A stretch of 33,333 nucleotides of DNA, taken from the NCBI GenBank assembly GCA_030148725.1, contig JASBSU010000047.1, positions 1 through 33,333 of the forward strand. Reading direction: 5' to 3'. The position numbers and the translations under genes were made by a program. The notes beneath the pieces are model-generated. The model ran no database searches. It was not told where the DNA came from and was given only the letters and a program-made list of their open reading frames with translations. Position 1 is the stretch's first letter; each line of letters starts with the position of its first letter. The stretch is from Hyphomicrobium sp. (GTDB lineage: Bacteria > Pseudomonadota > Alphaproteobacteria > Rhizobiales > Hyphomicrobiaceae). Positions 1-6,810 of the stretch are shown here, piece by piece.

Positions 1-1
1 C

Positions 2-1357
2 CGACACACCGCGCCAGCCGCTCAGCCCCACCCCCCCGCCCCCCAGAACCAGCTCCATGACGACCTGCGCGACCGCCACCTCCGCAACCACAACGAGATC
101 CCGCCGCCGCCCGCGCCGGGCATCCTTCAGCGCCTCAAGGCCAAGAGCGGCGGACGCGGCGTCAAATCGCTGATTGCCATCGCCGTCGCCCTGGCGCTCG
201 GCTGGATTCCATTGCAGCGACTGCTCGCCACCACCAGCGCCGAGGCAACCGTCAATGCACGGCTCATCAATGTCCGGGCGCCGATCGACGGAAAGGTGAC
301 TCTCGTCGCGCCGACCATCGCCATCGGCACCGAGGTGCAGCCGGGCGAAATGCTTCTGCACATCGAGAACATCCGCGCCGACCGCGGCCGGCTCGACGAT
401 CTTCGCCGCACCATCAACGGCGTCACCTCCGATATGCACGCCGCCGAAGCGCGCGTCGCACAGCTCAAATCCATCGAGGCGAACCTTCTTGCTCAGCGCA
501 ATGCGTTCCAGGAGGGGCGTATTCGCCAGCTCGAAGCGCGCGCCGCCGAGCTGCAAGTGCTGATAACCTCTGCCGAAGCGACGCACGAGGATGCGCGTCA
601 GACGATGGAGCGTGCCAAGAAGCTCAATCAGACCGGTTCGCAAACCATCGCGACGCTGCTGCATGCCGAACGTGATTTCAAGACGTCTCAGTTGGCGATT
701 GAGGCTGCAAAAATTCGCGTCGAGGGCAACAAGGTCGAGCTGGATGCGGCCAGGAAGGGCCTCTTCGTCGGCGACAGCTACAACGACCTCCCGCGTTCCG
801 CGCAGCGACTGGACGAGGTGCGCCAGCAGATCCTCGATGGTTCGGCGCGTGTCGAGGAGAACAAGGGGCGTCTCGCTTACCTGGAGCACGAACTCGCTGA
901 CGAGATGCAGCAGTTTAAAGCGCATTCCACCGCCGAGGTGACAGCGCCGGTGCTCGGACGAATTTGGGCGACCCTCACCGCGCCCGGAGAAGAGGTTCGT
1001 ACGGGTCAGGAGCTTCTTCGCATTCTCGACTGCGCGGGTGCCGTCGTCACCGCGACCGTCAGCGAGTCCGTCTACAATAAGCTCTGGGTCGGCCAGCCGG
1101 CTCAGTTCCGGCTGCGCGGCGAGCGTCAGCAATACGCCGGCCGCGTCGTCGGTCTCACCGGTCTCGCCGCCGCGGGGTCGAACTTCGCCATCGAGCAGAC
1201 GGCGCTGACACGCGAGCCTTACCACGTCACCATCGCTTTTCCCGGGCTGGCCGCACGCGAGGAATGCAACGTGGGGCGCACCGGCCAGGTGACGTTCGAC
1301 ACCTCGGCGAGTGCCGAGCGCGCGGTTCGTATCAAAACGGCGAGCGCAGCCGAGTAG
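2..1357 (+). CDS. HlyD-type membrane-fusion (periplasmic adaptor) protein, 5' end cut off by the window
   Basis: The frame is open from base 2, so the start lies outside the window; 451 residues are visible. A Pro/His-rich, presumably cytoplasmic stretch comes first, followed by one membrane helix at about residues 55-71. Next is a biotinyl-lipoyl-like half (NVRAPIDGKV), a long Ala/Glu/Arg-rich coiled coil (about 110-240), the second lipoyl half (TAPVLGRIWA, with GEEVRTGQEL) and a beta-barrel-like C-terminus. This is the normal order for HlyD/Alg44-type adaptors, which bridge an inner-membrane machine to the periplasm. The glycan synthase gene begins 9 bases after the stop, so the adaptor probably serves polysaccharide export rather than drug efflux. 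BgsB of Sinorhizobium meliloti is a reasonable comparison (inference). A PilZ or other N-terminal domain upstream cannot be excluded. Confidence 0.85.
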   Translation, partial: RHTAPAAQPHPPAPQNQLHDDLRDRHLRNHNEIPPPPAPGILQRLKAKSGGRGVKSLIAIAVALALGWIPLQRLLATTSAEATVNARLINVRAPIDGKVTLVAPTIAIGTEVQPGEMLLHIENIRADRGRLDDLRRTINGVTSDMHAAEARVAQLKSIEANLLAQRNAFQEGRIRQLEARAAELQVLITSAEATHEDARQTMERAKKLNQTGSQTIATLLHAERDFKTSQLAIEAAKIRVEGNKVELDAARKGLFVGDSYNDLPRSAQRLDEVRQQILDGSARVEENKGRLAYLEHELADEMQQFKAHSTAEVTAPVLGRIWATLTAPGEEVRTGQELLRILDCAGAVVTATVSESVYNKLWVGQPAQFRLRGERQQYAGRVVGLTGLAAAGSNFAIEQTALTREPYHVTIAFPGLAAREECNVGRTGQVTFDTSASAERAVRIKTASAAE

Positions 1358-1366
1358 GGGCCCCGA

Positions 1367-3355
1367 ATGCTGGTTGCCTCGAACGCGATAGTCGCCTCAG
1401 GCATGAGCTACTGGGACGCACTGCTGCCCGGCATCGTGCTCGGCCTGTGCGCCATCGGGATGCTGCCGTGGCTCGACCGCAAGAACACCATCGTGCGCAC
1501 GGTGGCGATAACGATCTGCCTCGCGCTCGCCTGGCGCTACATGATTTGGCGGATCACGGAGACCCTGCCGCCTCCCGGCCTCTCCTTGGACTTCGCGTTT
1601 GGCGTCGGGTTCACGTTCATCGAGTTCATGTCGCTCGTCGGATCCTCGCTGGCGATGTTCTTTCTGACGCGCACGATCAATCGCTCGCCGCAGGCCGACG
1701 CCAACATGCCCTGGCTGAAGTCGCTTCCCGAGCCGCCGCTCGTCGACGTCCTCATCTGCACCTATAATGAGGAAGAGGCCATCCTGGAGCGCACCATCAT
1801 AGGGGCGCTCGGCATCGACTATCCGAACTATCGCGTCTGGGTCTGCGACGATGGCCGCCGCGAATGGTTGAAGGCGATCTGCGAACGCGAGGGATGTCGG
1901 TACCTGACGCGGCCCGACAACCGCCACGCAAAGGCAGGCAACATAAACAACGCGCTGCTGCACCTGTCGAGCCTCGACGAGCAGCCGGATTTCATCGCAA
2001 TCTTCGATGCAGATTTCGTCGCCAAGGCGGAGTTCCTCAACCGCACGCTTGCTCTCACGCGCGATCCAAGCGTCGGCGTCGTGCAGACGCCGCAACACTT
2101 CTTCAACCCCGATCCCATCCAGAGCAATCTGTCGCTCGCGCGCGTGTGGCCAGACGAGCAGCGCTTCTTCTTCGACATCGTCATGCCGTCGAAGGATGCC
2201 TGGGGCGGCGCGTTCTGCTGCGGCACGTCGTCGATCCTGCGCTTCGAGCCCTTGATGCGGGTCGGCGGATTTCCAACCGACTCGGTGACCGAGGATTACC
2301 TCGTCTCATTGCGCCTCAACGAGATTGGCTATCACACGGTCTACCTCAACGAGGTCCTGTCGCTCGGTCTCGCGCCGGAAGGACTGAAGGAATACATTTC
2401 GCAGCGCAGTCGTTGGGCGTTGGGTTTCATGCAGATCTGTCGCGGGCCAAGCGGGCCGCTCAGCACGCAGGTCTCGACGCCGCTCATTCCGCGTCTGATG
2501 CTGATCGACACCTTCCTCCATTGGTCGGCGACACACGCGTTTCGTCTCGCGGCCCTCGTCATTCCGGCGGTCTATCTCCTGTTCTACATCCAGGCCGTCT
2601 ACGCCTACGTGCCCGACGCCGTATCGCACCTCTTCCCATTCCTCGTCGTGCAGACGGCGGTTATCGCCTGGCTGACGAGGGGACGCGTGCTGCCGATCAT
2701 GAACGACCTCAGCCAGCTGCTCGTCGCCAACGATATTGCAAAGTCGGTGATCGTTGGCCTGTTCAAGCCCCAAGGTCACAAGTTCGAGGTCACGGCAAAG
2801 GGTGGCGATCGCACCAAGGGTTTCGTGCAGTGGCGGATGCTGCGCGTCTTCCTGGCCTACCTCGCGATCACCGTTGGCGGCGTGATCTGGGCATTCGGCT
2901 TCGATGACTCCCGCTCGCTCTCGGACGCCAGCGCCATCGCGCTGTTCTGGAGCTGGTACAATATCGTCATTCTCACCCTCGCCTGCTTCGTGTGCTTCGA
3001 GGCATCGCAGATGCGTCAGGGCGACCGCTTCCGTGGCGTCGGCTGGGCGACGGTCGTCGTCGGAACGCAAAAGACCCCGGCGCCGATTGCCGACATCTCG
3101 GTGACGGGCATGCGCCTCTATGGTCCCGCGCCTGCGCCACCCGGCACCGAAGTCACCGTCGATTTTGACGGCATGCAGGTGAAGGCGAGCATCGTCCGCA
3201 TCGCGAGCGGCGACTTCGCGGTCGAGTTCGCGCCGTCGAAGGAGATGCGGCCGAGGCTGGTCCGCCACATCTACGGCGGGCGGTATTCCGGCGGCCCCGG
3301 CAGGATCAAGCCAGCCAAGGTCGTCGGCGCGCTGTTCGACCGCGTGTTCCGGTAG
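1367..3355 (+). CDS. Family-2 processive glycan synthase (BcsA/BgsA-like) with C-terminal PilZ-like c-di-GMP site
   Basis: The protein has 662 residues. Membrane helices lie at about 17-36, 42-61 and 76-100, then the cytosolic GT2 domain, then four or more helices (about 382-412, 420-437, 489-510, 523-543). GT2 landmarks are intact: TYNEEE at 132-137, DDG at 161-163, the metal-binding DAD at 214-216, the catalytic-base TED at 308-310 and QRSRW at 346-350, the acceptor-channel signature of cellulose-synthase-like enzymes. The C-terminus carries RQGDR (550-554) and DISVTG (576-581), matching the RxxxR and DxSxxG c-di-GMP contacts of PilZ domains. It should polymerise a UDP-sugar and extrude a beta-glucan when c-di-GMP is high. 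The product could be cellulose, mixed-linkage glucan (BgsA type) or another polymer; the adaptor-synthase order favours a BgsBA-like system. No bcsB or bcsC is visible here. Confidence 0.88.
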   Translation: MLVASNAIVASGMSYWDALLPGIVLGLCAIGMLPWLDRKNTIVRTVAITICLALAWRYMIWRITETLPPPGLSLDFAFGVGFTFIEFMSLVGSSLAMFFLTRTINRSPQADANMPWLKSLPEPPLVDVLICTYNEEEAILERTIIGALGIDYPNYRVWVCDDGRREWLKAICEREGCRYLTRPDNRHAKAGNINNALLHLSSLDEQPDFIAIFDADFVAKAEFLNRTLALTRDPSVGVVQTPQHFFNPDPIQSNLSLARVWPDEQRFFFDIVMPSKDAWGGAFCCGTSSILRFEPLMRVGGFPTDSVTEDYLVSLRLNEIGYHTVYLNEVLSLGLAPEGLKEYISQRSRWALGFMQICRGPSGPLSTQVSTPLIPRLMLIDTFLHWSATHAFRLAALVIPAVYLLFYIQAVYAYVPDAVSHLFPFLVVQTAVIAWLTRGRVLPIMNDLSQLLVANDIAKSVIVGLFKPQGHKFEVTAKGGDRTKGFVQWRMLRVFLAYLAITVGGVIWAFGFDDSRSLSDASAIALFWSWYNIVILTLACFVCFEASQMRQGDRFRGVGWATVVVGTQKTPAPIADISVTGMRLYGPAPAPPGTEVTVDFDGMQVKASIVRIASGDFAVEFAPSKEMRPRLVRHIYGGRYSGGPGRIKPAKVVGALFDRVFR

Positions 3356-3435
3356 TGGGCACCCCTCGTCTGCGGCTACGCGGCGGATGCGCCGTGCACG
3401 ATCGGCTTCAGCTGCTGCCCGGCGCGGTCGGTGAC

Positions 3436-3448
3436 TGCTCATTGAGCA
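3436..3448. promoter_or_regulatory. Short perfect dyad TGCTCA-T-TGAGCA
   Basis: Two 6-base arms flank a single centre base, in the 181-base gap between the glycan synthase and the three-domain oxidoreductase. The dyad ends about 90 bases before the ATG at 3537. A TTGACC sequence follows at 3459 and a TATAC at 3516, but their spacing (about 21) is too long for a normal sigma-70 promoter. It could be an operator or a chance palindrome. As a hairpin it would be a weak 5-bp stem with no T-run, so a terminator is unlikely. Nothing else stands out in this gap. Confidence 0.25.
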
Positions 3449-3536
3449 ACCCTTCGACTTGACCTTTGCTCGCCGCCATCCGAGCTATACGCTGCCGCAC
3501 GACGGTCGGCTTCATCCACAGAGCACGGGAATCCAC

Positions 3537-5207
3537 ATGGTACAGTCTGCCATCCAGACGCGTCATCACCAGGCGTTCCCGACCCTGCTGCCCGAAGAGA
3601 TCGAGCGTGTGCGGCGCTTCGGCGAGCTGCGTCACTTCTCGGCGGGCGAACATCTTGCCCGCGTGGGAGAGCACGCAGAAGGTCTCATGTTCCTGCTCTC
3701 GGGCGCCGTCGACGTCTTCCAGTCGCATGGCGGCGAGCGATCGCTGATCGTGACGCACGAGACAGGCGGGTTCATGGGAGAGCTCGCGCAGCTTGGTGGG
3801 CGCCCCGCGCTCGTAGATGCCATAGCGCGCGAGCCGACCGACGTCATCGTCATACCGACACCACGGCTGCCGACGCTCTTGATCGCCGAGGCCGAGCTCG
3901 GAGAGCGGATCATGCGCGCGCTCATTCTGCGACGCGTTGGACTTATCGAAACAGGTGCCGGTGGTCCGATCATCGTTGGCAGCTCCGACAATCGCGACGT
4001 GCTGCGCCTCGAGGGGTTCCTGTCGCGAAATGGTCATCCGCATCTGCGGCTCGATCCGGAATCTGACCCATGCGGCAAGGTGCTGATCGAGAAATTCAAG
4101 GTCTCGCCGGAAGAGCTTCCGATCGTGGTCTGCCCGCGCGGCGACATGCTGCGCAACCCCACCGAAACCGAGCTTGCCCGATGCGTCGGCCTTATTTCGC
4201 CGCTTGATCCCAATCAGGTTCACGACGTCGCGGTGATCGGCGCAGGACCCGCCGGGCTCGCCACGGCTGTCTATGCGGCGTCCGAGGGACTTTCTGTTCT
4301 CGTGCTCGACTGCCGCGCTTTCGGCGGACAGGCGGGCGCCTCGGCACGTATCGAGAACTACATGGGCTTTCCCACCGGAATTTCCGGAATGGCCCTGATG
4401 GCCCGCGCCTATAATCAGGCCATGAAGTTCGGCGCTGAAATCGTCATCCCGTGCGATACCAAGAGCCTGGAACCCGACAACGCCGGCTGCGGGGCATTCG
4501 TGTTGCGTCTCGGCGAGGACCAGCGCGTGAAAGCGCGCACCGTCGTGATCGCCAGCGGCGCCCGCTATCGTCGCCTCGACGTGCCGAACCTCGACGAGTT
4601 CGAGATGTCGAGCGTCCACTATTGGGCGTCGCCGCTGGAAGGAAACCTTTGCGCCGAGCAGGAGGTGGCGCTGGTCGGCGCCGGAAACTCCGCCGGTCAG
4701 GCGGTCGTGTACCTTGCAAGCCGCGCCAAGAAAGTCTGGTTGCTGGCGCGCGGCGGCAGCCTCGAGGCATCGATGTCTCAATACCTCGTCGACCGCATCC
4801 GCAACCTCTCCAACGTCGAGATATTGCTCAATACGGAAGTCACCGCGCTCGACGGCGCAGATGGCCGGCTGGAATCGATACGCTGGCGGCGCGCCGGCGG
4901 ACCGGAGGAGACGCATGCGATCCACCACCTCTTCCTGTTCATCGGCGCCGATCCCAACACCGACTGGCTGAAGGACTCTGGAGTGGAGCTTGATGGTAAA
5001 GGCTTCGTCCTCACCGGATCAGGACTCTGCGATTCCGCTGGCAAGCTGCTGGAAACCAGTCGCACGGGTATCTTCGCCATTGGCGATGTTCGCGCCGGAT
5101 CGGTGAAGCGCGTCGCAGCGTCCGTTGGCGAAGGGGCCCAGGTGGTTGCGGCCTTGCACGCGTATCTGGCGAGACAGGCAGAACCGACTGTTGCGGCACG
5201 AGCGTGA
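3537..5207 (+). CDS. Fusion of CAP-type nucleotide-binding domain, thioredoxin-like fold and FAD/NAD(P)H thioredoxin-reductase-like domain
   Basis: The protein has 556 residues from the ATG at 3537. A TTG 78 bases upstream is in frame but would add an atypical N-terminus. Residues 15-135 form a CAP/CRP effector-domain fold, 145-220 a thioredoxin-like fold (cis-Pro-like LPIVVCP at 194-200), and 228-545 the reductase fold: FAD motif GAGPAG (235-240), FGGQAG (262-267), NAD(P)H motif GAGNSAG (381-387) and the FAD-ribityl GD (516-517). The canonical redox CxxC between the two NAD(P)H half-sites is absent; HYWAS stands there (361-365). The nucleotide pocket keeps GEL (81-83) but lacks the PR-A arginine (RPALVDA instead). 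Such fusions are commonly annotated as thioredoxin reductases. Without the CxxC, ordinary thioredoxin reduction is doubtful, and it may be a sensor or an NAD(P)H oxidoreductase with another partner. Confidence 0.85.
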   Translation: MVQSAIQTRHHQAFPTLLPEEIERVRRFGELRHFSAGEHLARVGEHAEGLMFLLSGAVDVFQSHGGERSLIVTHETGGFMGELAQLGGRPALVDAIAREPTDVIVIPTPRLPTLLIAEAELGERIMRALILRRVGLIETGAGGPIIVGSSDNRDVLRLEGFLSRNGHPHLRLDPESDPCGKVLIEKFKVSPEELPIVVCPRGDMLRNPTETELARCVGLISPLDPNQVHDVAVIGAGPAGLATAVYAASEGLSVLVLDCRAFGGQAGASARIENYMGFPTGISGMALMARAYNQAMKFGAEIVIPCDTKSLEPDNAGCGAFVLRLGEDQRVKARTVVIASGARYRRLDVPNLDEFEMSSVHYWASPLEGNLCAEQEVALVGAGNSAGQAVVYLASRAKKVWLLARGGSLEASMSQYLVDRIRNLSNVEILLNTEVTALDGADGRLESIRWRRAGGPEETHAIHHLFLFIGADPNTDWLKDSGVELDGKGFVLTGSGLCDSAGKLLETSRTGIFAIGDVRAGSVKRVAASVGEGAQVVAALHAYLARQAEPTVAARA

Positions 5208-5255
5208 GCGGCCATTCCTCTTGCAACAGAGCTGTGCGGGTGCGATCAAATCGTC

Positions 5256-6224
5256 ATGACAAAAAAATCGCCGCACCCGCGCGTCGTCTCGCTCATCGCA
5301 AGCTCAACCGAGATCCTCAATGCGCTCGGTGCGGGAGACCTTCAGGTCGCCCGCTCGCATGAGTGCGATTTTCCGCCTTCGGTAAAATCGCTGCCGGCGA
5401 TCACTCGGCCGAAGTTCAACGTCGAAGGCTCCAGCGCCGAGATCGACCAGCGTGTGAAGTCGCTCGTCGAGCGCGGCCTCTCCGTCTACGAGGTCGACGC
5501 CGATGCGCTCGACAAGGCGCACGCCGATGTCATCCTCACCCAGGATCAGTGTCAGGTCTGTGCGGTCTCTCTCGCGGACGTCGAGCGTGCCGTGTGCGAG
5601 ATCACCGACAGCGATCCCCGCATCGTCTCGCTGCACCCGCACACCATGGCCGACATCTATCGCGACATCGCGCGCGTCGCCGATGCCATCGGGCGTCCGG
5701 CTGCGGGAGAGGATCTCATCGCGGCGATGAAAGGTCGTCTAGCGGCCGTGGCGGCGCTCGTCGCGCGTCAGCCGAAAAAGCGGCTTGCCTTCATCGAGTG
5801 GGTCGATCCCCCGATGTCGGGCGGCCACTGGATGCCCGAACTGATCGACACCGCCGGCGGGATCAGCCTTTTTGGAACCACCGGCCAGCCCTCCCCCTGG
5901 ATCACCTGGAAAGACGTCGCAAAAGCGGATCCCGATGTGATCGTCGTCGCACCCTGCGGTTACGACATCGAGGTGACGCGTCGCGAGGTCCGGCCGCTCG
6001 TCGCTTATGAGACATGGCAGGAACTGCGCGCCGTCCGCACTGGGCAGGTCTATCTCGCCGACGGCAACGCCTACTTCAACCGGCCGGGCCCCCGCCTAGT
6101 CGACAGCGCTGAGATCCTCGCCGAAATCATGCACCCCGGCGTTGCCGACTTCCGCCTGCGCGGCAAAGCCTACGTCGACTACAAGATGATCCCGCCCGGC
6201 GTCATTGCCTCCAAGGCCGGGTGA
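5256..6224 (+). CDS. Cytosolic BtuF-like cobalamin/iron-chelate-binding protein
   Basis: The protein has 322 residues and the class III periplasmic-binding-protein fold of BtuF/FhuD. The start PRVVSLIASSTEIL matches the opening strand-helix of the family, and LHPHTMADI and the DPDVIVVAPCGYD stretch sit where expected. There is no signal peptide or lipobox: the ATG at 5256 is followed at once by the fold, and no usable upstream start was found. This places it in the cytosol, unlike true BtuF. A CQVC motif (99-102), preceded by LTQDQ, is characteristic of this signal-less branch as I recall it. No BtuC/BtuD permease or ATPase is adjacent. It starts 48 bases after the oxidoreductase fusion and may be co-transcribed. 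A role in handling B12 or a corrinoid inside the cell is inferred. Confidence 0.75.
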   Translation: MTKKSPHPRVVSLIASSTEILNALGAGDLQVARSHECDFPPSVKSLPAITRPKFNVEGSSAEIDQRVKSLVERGLSVYEVDADALDKAHADVILTQDQCQVCAVSLADVERAVCEITDSDPRIVSLHPHTMADIYRDIARVADAIGRPAAGEDLIAAMKGRLAAVAALVARQPKKRLAFIEWVDPPMSGGHWMPELIDTAGGISLFGTTGQPSPWITWKDVAKADPDVIVVAPCGYDIEVTRREVRPLVAYETWQELRAVRTGQVYLADGNAYFNRPGPRLVDSAEILAEIMHPGVADFRLRGKAYVDYKMIPPGVIASKAG

Positions 6225-6239
6225 TCGCCCCGAGTGGAC

Positions 6240-6611
6240 CTACAGATTCTCGTTCATCCGCCTCAGGCGGCGCGCCAGCCGCCGCATGAGATCGAGCGCG
6301 AAGCCCGGGTTTCGTTCCACCAGATAGTTGAAGGCGCGCTCGTCGATCACCGCCACTTCGGTTTCCTCGCGAGCGATCGCATTGGCCCCGCGGGGGGATC
6401 CGTCGATCAGGCTGAGTTCGCCGAACGTCTCGCCGGGGCGTACCGTCTCCAGGACTTCGCCCGCCGACAGGATGCTCACCGAGCCCGAGCGGACGGCATA
6501 CATCACGCTCCCCTCGTCCCCGGAAACGAAGATGCGCTCGCCCGGCTCGAAGCGCTTCAGCGGGTAGCCCGCGCGGACTAATCCTTCAAAATCAAAGCCA
6601 TCGCTCGCCAT
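6240..6611 (-). CDS. Stand-alone CAP-type cyclic-nucleotide-binding domain protein
   Basis: The protein has 123 residues from the ATG whose complement is at 6609-6611; a longer TTG start at 6674 is less likely. The whole protein is one CAP_ED beta-roll: GYPLKRFEPGERIF opening, SGSVSI, then a complete phosphate-binding cassette FGELSLIDGSPRGA (63-76) with Glu65 and Arg74 in the nucleotide-contact positions, and a terminal basic helix (MRRLARRLRRMNE). There is no helix-turn-helix, channel or kinase domain, so it is not a CRP-type transcription factor. It could act through a protein partner. It converges on the BtuF-like gene, 15 bases away, and diverges from the large membrane protein at 6811. 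The intact pocket contrasts with the degenerate one in the fusion protein at 3537. Confidence 0.75.
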   Translation of the reverse strand: MASDGFDFEGLVRAGYPLKRFEPGERIFVSGDEGSVMYAVRSGSVSILSAGEVLETVRPGETFGELSLIDGSPRGANAIAREETEVAVIDERAFNYLVERNPGFALDLMRRLARRLRRMNENL

Positions 6612-6768
6612 AGCCACCGTCCGAGTGAGGCAGTAATCAGTCGAAAGACTATGCCGTATGCTTCGCACCGGCAACCTCGCGCGTCGAGGCCGCCGGCGAT
6701 CCGCCGCGACCAGCGGCGCCGCGATCTCGTCGGGGAGAATGCAACCCGGGCGACAAACGCGCGTTTTT

Positions 6769-6784
6769 CCTATATCGGCCTATA
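6769..6784 (+). promoter_or_regulatory. Tandem CCTATA repeat ahead of the membrane-protein gene
   Basis: CCTATA occurs twice exactly 10 bases apart (6769-6774 and 6779-6784), about one helical turn, inside the 199-base divergent gap 6612-6810. It lies 27-42 bases before the ATG at 6811. Either copy could serve as a -10 element (TATATC or TATACA), but no convincing -35 was found. A T-run (TTTTT) at 6764-6768 precedes it. It may be a promoter or a two-site operator. Confidence 0.25.
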
Positions 6785-6810
6785 CAAGGTGGGACACACG
6801 GGGGACTGAC

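Noticed and set aside
3408-4928. Long open frame on the minus strand opposite the three-domain oxidoreductase
   Set aside because: Residue composition is Arg/His/Ala-biased with no motifs, while the plus strand carries clear cofactor motifs; GC-rich codon bias creates such antisense frames.
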